A stretch of DNA of 64,000 nt, taken from positions 186,001-250,000 of the forward strand of contig JAWKMZ010000001.1 of the NCBI GenBank assembly GCA_041391965.1, in the 5' to 3' direction. Source of the stretch: JAWKMZ01 sp041391965. GTDB taxonomy: Bacteria > Bacteroidota > Bacteroidia > Flavobacteriales > Flavobacteriaceae. Below are positions 34,109 through 42,311 of the stretch, piece by piece. The notes under the pieces were generated by a model. That model ran no database searches. It saw only the letters and a program-made list of their open reading frames with translations, and was not told the DNA's origin. The position numbers and the translations under genes were made by a program. Position 1 is the first letter of the stretch. Each line of letters begins with the position of its first letter.

Positions 34109-34441
34109 CTAACTCTCAGGTGCTAACTCTATTTCTAAACCTTCTAATTCTGGAGTTATCTGAATTTGACAGCCCAATCTGCTATTGTTTTTTACATAAA
34201 AAGCCTCAGACAACATGGCTTCTTCATCATCTTGCATTTCTGGAAGTTGTGTATTACTCAAAATATAACATTGACACGATGCACACATAGCCATTCCACC
34301 ACAAATTCCAATTGTACCTTCTGGAGCAAGTTCATAAGAACGAACCACTTCCATAAGGTTCATAGCCATATCAGTAGGAGCCAAAACTTGGTGAGTTTTT
34401 CCTTCTCTGTCTGTTATTTTTATGCTAATGTCTTGTTGCAT
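34109..34441 (-). CDS. 2Fe-2S ferredoxin, adrenodoxin type
   Basis: A 110-aa protein with Cys ligands C47, C53, C56 (ICGGMAMCASC) and C91 (LGCQI), matching the C-x5-C-x2-C...C spacing of adrenodoxin-type ferredoxins. It carries electrons for oxygenases or Fe-S assembly. Its start overlaps by one base the end of the ferredoxin reductase gene, so the two are a matched electron-transfer pair. The Rieske oxygenase at 26.7 kb is a possible acceptor, but that is not shown. Confidence 0.9.
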   Translation of the reverse strand: MQQDISIKITDREGKTHQVLAPTDMAMNLMEVVRSYELAPEGTIGICGGMAMCASCQCYILSNTQLPEMQDDEEAMLSEAFYVKNNSRLGCQIQITPELEGLEIELAPES

Positions 34442-35508
34442 TAATTAATGGCTTTTACTACTTGTTTTGGAGCTTCTTTACGTGTACCATCAAAACCATC
34501 AACACCGCTTACAGTTGTATATTTTAACACATATTTTTTTCCTGGATTGATGATTTGGTAAGCTGCCTGACACATTAAAGTTGCTTCGTGAAAGCCACAT
34601 AAAATCAATTTTAATTTACCTGGATACGTATTGACGTCACCAATAGCAAAAATACCTGGAATGTTGGTTTGATAATCCAAGGCATTGTTCACTTTTATCG
34701 CATTTTTTTCAATCTCCAGTCCCCAATTTGCAATAGGACCCAATTTTGGAGAGAGTCCAAATAATGGAATAAAATAGTCACATTCAATTTCGTATTCTTT
34801 GTCAATATGAATATTATCTGATTCTTTTACTACAACAGCATCCACTTTATGGTCGCCAACAATGCCAATAACCTCAGCAGGTGTGATGAGATTTATTTTC
34901 CCTTTATTTTTTAGTTCCTGAACTTTTTCAACAGAATCTAAAGCGCCTCTAAACTCATTTCGTCTATGAATTAATGTTACTTCAGAAGCCACCTTAGAGA
35001 GGAAAATACTCCAATCGAGAGCAGAATCGCCTCCTCCAGAAATAACAACACGTTTGTTTCTGTAGATTTCTGGGTCTTTTATAAAATACGCAACACCTTT
35101 ATCTTCAAACAGATGAATATTATGAATTAACGGCTTTCGAGGTTCAAAACTTCCTAATCCACCAGCTATTGCGACAATTGGTGCTTGATGTTTGGTGCCT
35201 TTATTAGTTGTGACAATAAAACTTCCGTCATCTTGTTTTTCAATAGTTTCGGCACGTTCACCAAGTGTAAAACCAGGTTCAAATTGCTTGCATTGTTCTA
35301 AAAGATTATTGGTTAAGTCACCTGCAAGAATTTCAGGAAATCCTGGAATATCATAAATTGGCTTTTTAGGGTAAATTTCAGAGCATTGACCTCCTGCTTG
35401 AGGTAATGCGTCTATTAAATGGCATTTGAGTTTTAGTAATCCGGCTTCAAACACAGCAAACAATCCTGTTGGTCCTGCGCCAATGATAAGTATATCTGTT
35501 TTAATCAT
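34441..35508 (-). CDS. ferredoxin--NADP reductase (thioredoxin-reductase-like)
   Basis: A 355-aa flavoprotein with an N-terminal FAD motif (IIGAGPTGLFAVFEAG) and a second NAD(P)-binding motif (VVISGGGDSALDWSIFL). It lacks the CxxC redox pair of thioredoxin reductase, so it belongs to the YumC/FNR2 class. It would reduce the downstream ferredoxin, with which it overlaps by one base. Length is typical for the class. Confidence 0.9.
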   Translation of the reverse strand: MIKTDILIIGAGPTGLFAVFEAGLLKLKCHLIDALPQAGGQCSEIYPKKPIYDIPGFPEILAGDLTNNLLEQCKQFEPGFTLGERAETIEKQDDGSFIVTTNKGTKHQAPIVAIAGGLGSFEPRKPLIHNIHLFEDKGVAYFIKDPEIYRNKRVVISGGGDSALDWSIFLSKVASEVTLIHRRNEFRGALDSVEKVQELKNKGKINLITPAEVIGIVGDHKVDAVVVKESDNIHIDKEYEIECDYFIPLFGLSPKLGPIANWGLEIEKNAIKVNNALDYQTNIPGIFAIGDVNTYPGKLKLILCGFHEATLMCQAAYQIINPGKKYVLKYTTVSGVDGFDGTRKEAPKQVVKAIN

Positions 35509-35572
35509 GAATTTTCAATTTCGGGAGTAAAAGTACTGCTCAGTATCAATTTATTTTATGACAAAAATCATA

Positions 35573-35815
35573 TCAACGCTCAACATTGATGACTTGCTCT
35601 ATCTGTGGTGCATACTTTTTTATGGTCATCTCTACACCAGATTTTAAGGTCATTTGATTTACGCTACATCCAACACAAGCACCTTCTAATTGTACTTTTA
35701 CCAATTTATCATTTTCAATGGCCAACAATGAAATATTGCCACCATCGCTTTGCAAAAAAGGGCGAATTTCATCTAACGCTTTTTCTACATTTAGTCTTAG
35801 TTCTTCTGTTGTCAT
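35573..35815 (-). CDS. NifU-like (Nfu) Fe-S scaffold protein
   Basis: An 80-aa single Nfu domain with the cluster-binding CxxC (C47-VG-C50, in GACVGCSVNQMTLK). Such proteins carry a 4Fe-4S cluster and hand it to targets. It is 3 bp downstream of the Mrp-type ATPase, the classic Fe-S carrier partner, and just upstream of the ferredoxin system. Confidence 0.9.
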   Translation of the reverse strand: MTTEELRLNVEKALDEIRPFLQSDGGNISLLAIENDKLVKVQLEGACVGCSVNQMTLKSGVEMTIKKYAPQIEQVINVER

Positions 35816-35818
35816 ATC

Positions 35819-36955
35819 TTATTTTTTAACTGCTGAGCATCCAGCCATCGTAGTTATTTTTATCGCTTCAGTTGGTGGCAAATTGTCATTACGTTTCACG
35901 ACCTCTTCAACCACATTCTGAGTTAGCTTTTCAAATGCTTTTTCTAAAGGGGAAGCTGTTTGTAACGCTGCTGGACGACCAATATCACCAGCTTCTCTAA
36001 TGCTTTGAACTAATGGGATTTCGCCTAAAAATGGGACTTGCAAATCTTCAGCTAAATATTTAGCTCCTTCTTTACCAAAGATGTAATACTTATTATTTGG
36101 TAATTCTTCAGGTGTAAAATAGGCCATATTTTCTATAATTCCTAATACAGGTACATTGATACTTTCTTGTTGAAACATGGCAACTCCTTTTTTGGCATCA
36201 GCTAAAGCAACATTTTGCGGAGTGCTCACAATCACAGCTCCAGTAATTGGTAAGGATTGCATGATGCTCAAATGAATATCACCAGTTCCAGGAGGTAAAT
36301 CAATCAACATAAAGTCAAGTTCATCCCAATGTGCATCAAAAATCATTTGATTCAAGGCTTTTGCTGCCATTGGTCCACGCCAAACTACAGCTTGGTTAGG
36401 TTGTGTAAAAAATCCAATAGACAATATTTTAACGCCATGGTTTTCAATAGGTTTCATTTTTGACTTACCATCAATAGTAACAGCCAATGGTCTTTCGGTC
36501 TCTACATCAAACATGATTGGAACAGATGGTCCGTAAATATCAGCATCTAAAATGCCTACTTTAAAACCCATTTTTGCTAATGTAACTGCTAAGTTTGCAG
36601 TTACTGTCGATTTTCCGACACCTCCTTTACCAGAAGCCACAGCTACAATATTTTGAATACCAGGAATGGCTTTTCCTTTAATGACATTGGGTGCCGATTT
36701 GGTTGGCGCATCTACTTTTACATTCACAGTAATTTTGGCCTTTTCATACACCAAATTGTGGATGGTTTTCATAATTTCGACCTCTGTTTTCTTTTTGGCC
36801 TGCAAACTTGGGTTACTAATGGTAATGTCAATAATAACCTCATCAGCAAAAGTGACGACGTTCTTTACAGCACCACTTTCTACCATATTTTTTCCTTCGC
36901 CTGGAGCTGAAATAGTTTCCAGAGCCTTTAATATATCTTGTTTGTTAAGTTTCAT
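35819..36955 (-). CDS. Mrp/ApbC-type Fe-S cluster carrier ATPase
   Basis: A 378-aa protein with an N-terminal MIP18/DUF59 domain and a P-loop (SGKGGVGKST, about 108-117) of the deviant Walker A type, plus DLPPGTGDIHLS and a switch region. These are features of Mrp/NBP35. It binds and transfers Fe-S clusters. The pair with Nfu, and the ferredoxin system downstream, make a compact Fe-S module on the minus strand. Confidence 0.93.
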   Translation of the reverse strand: MKLNKQDILKALETISAPGEGKNMVESGAVKNVVTFADEVIIDITISNPSLQAKKKTEVEIMKTIHNLVYEKAKITVNVKVDAPTKSAPNVIKGKAIPGIQNIVAVASGKGGVGKSTVTANLAVTLAKMGFKVGILDADIYGPSVPIMFDVETERPLAVTIDGKSKMKPIENHGVKILSIGFFTQPNQAVVWRGPMAAKALNQMIFDAHWDELDFMLIDLPPGTGDIHLSIMQSLPITGAVIVSTPQNVALADAKKGVAMFQQESINVPVLGIIENMAYFTPEELPNNKYYIFGKEGAKYLAEDLQVPFLGEIPLVQSIREAGDIGRPAALQTASPLEKAFEKLTQNVVEEVVKRNDNLPPTEAIKITTMAGCSAVKK

Positions 36956-37180
36956 ATTTTATTAATACTATTACATAGGTAAAAGCACAAAGGCAGATTT
37001 TGACATCTAAATTTTATATTCTTTGACCTTAAATTTTGAACTATTTAGATTTATTCTAAAGTGCAAATATACAGCGAAATGTTTAGAATTTGAAATGCTT
37101 TAATTGAAATAACTAATGAAGAAATTTGATTTGACAATAACGGTTAGGATTTGTAATTATTTATAAATTTTACAAAAATT

Positions 37181-37200
37181 AGGAACTAATTATAGTTCCT
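37181..37200 (-). terminator. terminator overlapping the end of the atl gene
   Basis: AGGAACTA-ATTA-TAGTTCCT straddles the stop codon (ending at 37190) and is followed on the minus strand by AATTTTTG. It closes the trmB-lysE-atl gene row. Confidence 0.6.
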
Positions 37201-37519
37201 TACTCGGCTCCCAAAACACCGTTTTAAAATTTTGAATTTGGTTGTCTTTCACTTTTATGCCTTCACTTTCTAATAATTGTTGCATTAAATTAGTACCTTC
37301 AAAATGATGTTTGCCAGTCAACAATCCTTTTCTATTGACAACCCTGTGCGCTGGGACATCTTTACCAACCGAACCATTCATAGCGTAACCAACCATTCTG
37401 GCACTACGAGCAGCTCCCAAATAATGAGCAATAGCACCATAACTCGTCACACGACCATACGGAATTTGTTTAGCCACTTCATAGACCTTATCAAAAAAAT
37501 TGCGTGTTTCTTGTTGCAT
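37190..37519 (-). CDS. alkyltransferase-like protein (ATL), Cys-less MGMT homologue
   Basis: This 109-aa MGMT-family C-domain has the DNA-binding arrangement (YGRVTSYGAIAHYLG, ARSARMVGYAM with R41 as the Arg finger equivalent). The active-site PCHRV reads PAHRV (A57), so the alkyl-acceptor Cys is absent. ATLs bind O6-alkylguanine and recruit nucleotide excision repair instead of repairing directly. It overlaps by one base the stop of the LysE-type gene (TAATG), implying coupling in one operon. Confidence 0.9.
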   Translation of the reverse strand: MQQETRNFFDKVYEVAKQIPYGRVTSYGAIAHYLGAARSARMVGYAMNGSVGKDVPAHRVVNRKGLLTGKHHFEGTNLMQQLLESEGIKVKDNQIQNFKTVFWEPSKEL

Positions 37520-38142
37520 TATAATTCCATTAAAATATGTATTAAGGTAACTCCTGCAATAATTCCGGTAATGCCACCAATAATGTAGTTCATATTTTTT
37601 TGTGAGGTGAATTTTTTACTTTTCACTTTATCAAAAAAGAAAATATACAAATACAACATAACGAAAGTACCTGTAACAGCTCCTAAAACATAGGCTAAAA
37701 TCATGGTGGTTTCAAACTTTAACCATCCAAAAGATGCAATAGTTACCGTCATGTATGCCTGATAAGGAATTGGAAACACATTGATTGCCGATAAAAACAT
37801 TCCTTGAAAAAACCGACTGTGTTTACTTTTGGTATTAGCTTCTATCTCTGGTTTAGGTTTGGCTAAGAGTAAAAAATAAATGGTAATAAGAACAAAAATA
37901 ACAAAAGCCATACGTTGCAAAATCTCAACTACATCTTTGTGATTGGTCAGATAACGTGCTAACATAGCAGCAATGTAGGTTTGTAAAAATACAATAACAC
38001 AAACACCAATAGAAAACATGATCCCTCTGGTATGCCCTTCTTTTAAACTGATTTTTGCCGCTGTCATATTGAGCAATCCTGGAGGAATGACACCAACAAG
38101 CGCAATGATTAAGCCTAAAAAAAAGACAATAGTAATGTTCAA
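37519..38142 (-). CDS. LysE-family translocator
   Basis: A 207-aa protein with about six TM helices. The first, IVFFLGLIIALVGVIPPGLLNMTAAKISLKEG, includes the PPG(L)N-type signature of LysE/RhtB exporters (PF01810). It probably exports amino acids or related small solutes across the inner membrane. The substrate is unknown. It sits between trmB and atl in one gene row. Confidence 0.85.
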   Translation of the reverse strand: MNITIVFFLGLIIALVGVIPPGLLNMTAAKISLKEGHTRGIMFSIGVCVIVFLQTYIAAMLARYLTNHKDVVEILQRMAFVIFVLITIYFLLLAKPKPEIEANTKSKHSRFFQGMFLSAINVFPIPYQAYMTVTIASFGWLKFETTMILAYVLGAVTGTFVMLYLYIFFFDKVKSKKFTSQKNMNYIIGGITGIIAGVTLIHILMEL

Positions 38143-38144
38143 GA

Positions 38145-38819
38145 TTATTTAATTTTAAACCTAATATACGTAATTGGTTTGTTTTGTTCTAAATATTGGC
38201 TTTCATAAAATGTTTGGATGCTGGTTACTTCATCAGGGCTTCCTTCTTGTTTGTACACATTATGATTGGCATATAAGACCTCATGACCTGCACCATGTAG
38301 CAAACCAAGCGTGTAACCATGCATAAACTCACTGTCAGTTTTTAGATTTACCACGCCTTCTGGCTTTAATATGGATTGATAGCGTTTTAAAAACTCCGCA
38401 TTGGTCATGCGGTGTTTTGTACGTTTATACTTAATTTGAGGATCTGGGAACGTAATCCAAATTTCATCCACTTCATTTTGGGCAAACGCGTGGTCAATTA
38501 ACTCTATTTGTGTACGCAAAAATGCCACATTAGGGATATTCTCTTCAATAGCAGTTTTGGCGCCTCTCCAAAAACGAGCTCCTTTAATATCAATCCCAAT
38601 AAAATTTTTGTTGGGATATTTTTTAGCAAGTGCAATACTGTATTCGCCTTTTCCGCAACCTAATTCTAAAACTAAAGGATGGTCATTTTTAAAAAAAGTA
38701 CTGTTCCAGTTGCCTTTTAAACTAAATTGTTGATGTACCAATTCGTCTCTTGTTGGTTGAAATACGTTAGAAAAGGTTTCGTTTTCTTTAAAACGTCTTA
38801 ATTTATTCTTGCTTCCCAC
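38145..38819 (-). CDS. trmB: tRNA (guanine46-N7)-methyltransferase TrmB
   Basis: A 224-aa protein with the TrmB core: LELGCGKGEYSIALA (SAM), NFIGIDIKGARFWRGA and EIWITFPDPQIKYKRTKHR. The start is a GTG at 38819, giving the family-typical MGSKNKLRRFKENETF. No nearby ATG fits. It makes m7G46 in tRNA. It is first in the trmB-lysE-atl row. Confidence 0.93.
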   Translation of the reverse strand: MGSKNKLRRFKENETFSNVFQPTRDELVHQQFSLKGNWNSTFFKNDHPLVLELGCGKGEYSIALAKKYPNKNFIGIDIKGARFWRGAKTAIEENIPNVAFLRTQIELIDHAFAQNEVDEIWITFPDPQIKYKRTKHRMTNAEFLKRYQSILKPEGVVNLKTDSEFMHGYTLGLLHGAGHEVLYANHNVYKQEGSPDEVTSIQTFYESQYLEQNKPITYIRFKIK

Positions 38820-38893
38820 TTTGTATTAACTATGTCTTATTATTATTTTTTAATTGGCAAAATTAAGGAAATATATACAAGCGTTATAATGCT

Positions 38894-38901
38894 TATCTTT
38901 G
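38894..38901 (+). promoter_or_regulatory. -7 box abutting the glycosyltransferase start (likely leaderless)
   Basis: TATCTTTG with only 6 bp between its last G and the ATG at 38908. In Bacteroidetes promoters transcription starts about 5-7 bp after this box, so the mRNA would be leaderless or nearly so. Confidence 0.5.
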
Positions 38902-38907
38902 ATTGTT

Positions 38908-39963
38908 ATGAAAAAACGAATTCTTGTTGCGCCTCTAAACTGGGGTTTGGGCCATGCCACGCGATGTATTCCTATTATTAAAGCGTTGTTAGACCATAAT
39001 TTTATACCTATAATTGCCAGTGATGGTATTGCTTTGGCACTTTTAGAAAAAGAATTTCCAACATTAGAAACACTTACTTTGCCTTCCTATACTATCCAGT
39101 ATTCTAAAAAAGGGTATCTCTTCAAACTAAAGCTTTTAAAGGATACGCCAAAGTTGATGCGTACTATTAAAGCTGAAAAAAAAGCGATTAAATCTATTGT
39201 CGAAACCCATAAAATTGATGGCATCATTTCGGATAACCGATTTGGTCTTTACCATAAAAATGTTCCTTCCGTCTTTATAACACATCAGTTGCAAGTGCTA
39301 AGCGGAAACACAACTTGGTTGAGCACTAAATTACACCAAAAAATTATCAAACAGTTTGATGAATGTTGGGTTCCTGACTATCAAAGTACATCTAATTTGA
39401 GCGGGAAATTAGGACATATTAGCAATCCAAATTTAACTGTTAAATATATTGGTCCTTTAAGCCGATTTCAAAAAAAAGACCTTGAAATAACCTATGACGT
39501 GATGGTGTTGTTATCTGGACCCGAACCACAACGTAGGCTTCTTGAAGAAAAGTTACTGACCGAATTTAAGAACTATAATGGCAAGGTTATTTTTGTTAAA
39601 GGTGTGGTTGAAAAAGAACAAACTATAACCACCTTTGGGTCAATAACTATTTATAATTTTATGACAAGTAGCACTTTAGAAAAGGCTTTGAATGAAAGTA
39701 ACCTTATTGTGGCACGTTCTGGATATACAACTATTATGGATTTGGCAAAATTGGGCAAAAAAGCCTTTTTTATTCCAACTCCTGGGCAATTTGAACAAAA
39801 CTATTTAGCCAAACGATTGACTGAACAAGGGTTAGTTCCTAATTGCAAACAAACTGATTTTACTTTAGAAAAGTTAAAATCCATTGACTCTTTTAAGGGG
39901 TTTGATACTTTTGATGACGCAATGAATTTTAAAAATTTATTTGCCTTTTTCGAGGGTAAATGA
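38908..39963 (+). CDS. MurG-like glycosyltransferase family protein
   Basis: A 351-aa GT-B-type protein from ATG 38908. The N-terminal motif WGLGHATRCIPIIKALLDH and the C-terminal SNLIVARSGYTTIMDLAKLGKKAFFIPTPGQFEQ resemble MurG/UDP-GlcNAc transferases. It is probably a lipid- or glycan-transferring enzyme, not MurG itself (MurG sits in the dcw cluster). Its last 27 bp overlap, antisense, the last codons of the sensor kinase gene on the other strand. Confidence 0.8.
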   Translation: MKKRILVAPLNWGLGHATRCIPIIKALLDHNFIPIIASDGIALALLEKEFPTLETLTLPSYTIQYSKKGYLFKLKLLKDTPKLMRTIKAEKKAIKSIVETHKIDGIISDNRFGLYHKNVPSVFITHQLQVLSGNTTWLSTKLHQKIIKQFDECWVPDYQSTSNLSGKLGHISNPNLTVKYIGPLSRFQKKDLEITYDVMVLLSGPEPQRRLLEEKLLTEFKNYNGKVIFVKGVVEKEQTITTFGSITIYNFMTSSTLEKALNESNLIVARSGYTTIMDLAKLGKKAFFIPTPGQFEQNYLAKRLTEQGLVPNCKQTDFTLEKLKSIDSFKGFDTFDDAMNFKNLFAFFEGK

Positions 39964-40968
39964 AAACTCACTACCAACACCAAGTTCACTTTCTATATAA
40001 ATTTTTTCGTCGTGAGCTTCAATGATGTGTTTTACAATTGATAAACCAAGTCCAGAACCTCCTTCTTTACGTGAGCCACTTTTATCAATTCTGTAAAAAC
40101 GCTCAAAGAGTCGCGGAATATTGTTTTTTGCAATACCTTCACCATTATCAGTAACACGAACAATGACTTTGTTTTTGATAAGATGTTCTATACTGATTTC
40201 AGTAGTGCCTTTAGATCTTCCGTATTTAATAGAGTTAACAACAAGGTTGGTAAGCACTTGTTGAATGCGTTCTCTATCAGCTTTAACCATAATTGGATTG
40301 TTGTATTTTTTATCAAACGTTAAGGTTATTTTTTTTCTGGCAGCTTTCATTTCTAACAAATCAAACACATTATCTACCAAAGCAACCATATCAAAAGTTT
40401 CAATATTAAGGCTCAAATCGCCAACTTCTAACTTAGTAATCATATCTAAATCTTTAACAATATAGATAAGTCGTTCTACGCCTTTGCTGGCTCTTTCTAA
40501 ATATTTTTCTCTTATATTTTCATTATTCATGGCACCATCCAACAAAGTCAAAATATATCCTTGTACGGTAAATAAAGGGGTTTTTAGTTCGTGTGATACG
40601 TTGCCTAAATATTCTTTTCGGTATTCTTCTCTTACTTTTAGGGTTTCAATTTCCAGCTTTTTGTCTTTGGCATATTTGTCAATTTCTTGAGTTAAGGTTG
40701 CCATGTCTGTAGTAATAGGCTGTTTTCTTAATGAAGCAGATTCTAAAAGGGTTAAATCGTCATATATTTTTTTAACACGTCTATAAATAAAACGTTCTAC
40801 TCTGTATTGTATGATAAAAAAGCATGACATGTAACAAAACAGTGCAAATGCCAAAACATACAGCGTGTTAAAAGCATGAGAAAAATAAAAAAAAACACTC
40901 ATAAGGAGTGTCAAAAAAATAGTAATATAAAGCGATGTTTTAATCGCAAATTTGTATGATTTTTTCAA
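39937..40968 (-). CDS. PhoR-like sensor histidine kinase
   Basis: This 343-aa protein has two N-terminal TM helices (about 10-30 and 37-55), no large periplasmic domain, an HisKA domain with H126 in LGNVSHELKTPLF, and an HATPase_c domain (LVVNSIKYG, VTDNGEGIA, GSGLGLSIVKHI). The start is a TTG at 40968 as no ATG is near. With the OmpR-type regulator 11 bp upstream it forms a PhoBR-like pair. The signal is not known; the lack of a sensor domain suggests it works with a membrane partner. Confidence 0.9.
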   Translation of the reverse strand: MKKSYKFAIKTSLYITIFLTLLMSVFFYFSHAFNTLYVLAFALFCYMSCFFIIQYRVERFIYRRVKKIYDDLTLLESASLRKQPITTDMATLTQEIDKYAKDKKLEIETLKVREEYRKEYLGNVSHELKTPLFTVQGYILTLLDGAMNNENIREKYLERASKGVERLIYIVKDLDMITKLEVGDLSLNIETFDMVALVDNVFDLLEMKAARKKITLTFDKKYNNPIMVKADRERIQQVLTNLVVNSIKYGRSKGTTEISIEHLIKNKVIVRVTDNGEGIAKNNIPRLFERFYRIDKSGSRKEGGSGLGLSIVKHIIEAHDEKIYIESELGVGSEFSFTLEKGK

Positions 40969-40979
40969 GGGTTTTTATA

Positions 40980-41663
40980 TTAATCGACAAACTTATAACC
41001 AACGCCTTTAACAGTTTTAAACCTTTTGTCACCAATTTTTTCTCTTAGTTTTCTAATGTGAACATCAATGGTTCGCCCTCCAACAACCACTTCATTTCCC
41101 CAAACTTGGTCCAAAATCTCATCGCGTTTAAATACTTTATTTGGCTTTGTTGCTAACAAAGATAGCAATTCAAACTCTTTTCTTGGTAAAATAATTTCTT
41201 GTCCTTTATGGCTTATTTTGTATTCTTCTCGGTTAATGACTAATCCACCAATCTTCATGATGGCATTACTAACTTCGTCTTCTTTAATTCGTCTTAAAAG
41301 CGCTTTTACCTTGCTTACCAAAACTTTAGGCTTGATAGGTTTTGTAATATAATCGTCAGCTCCAGCATCAAAACCAGCCACTTGTGAATAGTCTTCACCT
41401 CTTGCAGTTAAAAATGTGATGATGGTTTCTTTCAATTCAGGAATCTTACGAATGTGCTCACAAGCTTCAATACCATCCATTTCTGGCATCATCACATCTA
41501 AGATAATGAGTTGTGGATGCTCTTTTTTAGCCTTTTTGACAGCTTCTAAGCCATTTTTAGCAGTCATGACTTGATAGCCTTCTGATGTTAAATTGTAACT
41601 TACAATTTCTAAAATATCAGGTTCATCATCGACCAAAAGGATTTTAATTTCAGCTTTTTTCAT
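40980..41663 (-). CDS. PhoB/OmpR-type response regulator
   Basis: A 227-aa protein with a receiver domain (VDDEP, D12-D13-E14; phosphoacceptor D56 in IILDVMMPEMDG; Lys in ITKPIKPK) and a C-terminal winged helix (EFELLSLLATKPNKVFKRDEIL, DVHIRKLREKIGDKRFKTVKGVGYKF). It partners the adjacent histidine kinase. It resembles PhoB-type phosphate regulators, but no pst/pho genes are visible here to confirm that. Confidence 0.92.
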   Translation of the reverse strand: MKKAEIKILLVDDEPDILEIVSYNLTSEGYQVMTAKNGLEAVKKAKKEHPQLIILDVMMPEMDGIEACEHIRKIPELKETIITFLTARGEDYSQVAGFDAGADDYITKPIKPKVLVSKVKALLRRIKEDEVSNAIMKIGGLVINREEYKISHKGQEIILPRKEFELLSLLATKPNKVFKRDEILDQVWGNEVVVGGRTIDVHIRKLREKIGDKRFKTVKGVGYKFVD

Positions 41664-41871
41664 AGAGTCAACATTAGAAAAATTATAAACAAATATACTA
41701 CTAATAAAAAAAAGCAGAACAGCTATGCTTTATTAATAACAATAAGATAACTCAGAGGTTACATTCATTTGATGAATTTCGAAAAATTTTTACAGTTTAA
41801 CATTTTTTTGGTACATCTTTTGTATTAATTTTATAACTTTAATATTTAAAATACCCAAACCGCTTCATTTG

Positions 41872-42204
41872 ATGAAAAACTACTTATACATACTTGTAAT
41901 CTTAATGAGCCTTTGCTTTAGTGTGGAAGGGTTTGCTCAAAAAACCATTCCAAACAGTTCTCAAACGGATAGTATTGAAGAATTGTCCATTTATCCAAAC
42001 CCTGTTAGTAATGGAAAAATCTATATTACAACTAAGCAAAATTTAACTAAAGACATTGAGATTTTTGATGTTTTAGGCAAAAAAATCTATGCGTCTTCAC
42101 TTTTTGGAAAAGAGTTAAACATCTCCAAACTCACTCCAGGGATTTACATTTTAAAAATTAAAGAAAACAATATTTCTGCTACTAGAAAATTAGTAGTTAA
42201 GTAA
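41872..42204 (+). CDS. minimal T9SS sorting-domain protein, 110 aa
   Basis: From ATG 41872 a signal peptide (YLYILVILMSLCFSVEGFAQ) is followed by about 15 linker residues and then almost nothing but a type A T9SS C-terminal sorting domain: LSIYPNPVSNGKIYI, IEIFDVLGKKIY, LNISKLTPGIYILKI and KLVVK. There is no cargo domain in the usual sense. Type A CTDs are recognised by the T9SS translocon and cleaved by PorU. Two other T9SS cargo genes follow on the same strand. Confidence 0.8.
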   Translation: MKNYLYILVILMSLCFSVEGFAQKTIPNSSQTDSIEELSIYPNPVSNGKIYITTKQNLTKDIEIFDVLGKKIYASSLFGKELNISKLTPGIYILKIKENNISATRKLVVK

Positions 42205-42280
42205 TTACAATTCCTTTGTTATTTTAGTGTTAAATAGCTAATTATTTAAGGCTTACTGTTTTTTTTGCTCTATTTATTCC

Positions 42281-42288
42281 TATATTTG
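42281..42288 (+). promoter_or_regulatory. -7 box upstream of first large T9SS cargo gene
   Basis: TATATTTG fits the Bacteroidetes -7 pattern 23 bp before the ATG at 42312. A TTTG at 42264 is too close (13 bp) for a standard -33 box. Confidence 0.4.
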
Positions 42289-42311
42289 TATCTACACTTA
42301 AAATTTTAATT

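Noticed and set aside
37190..37519. Active methylguanine-DNA methyltransferase
   Set aside because: The acceptor cysteine is replaced by alanine.
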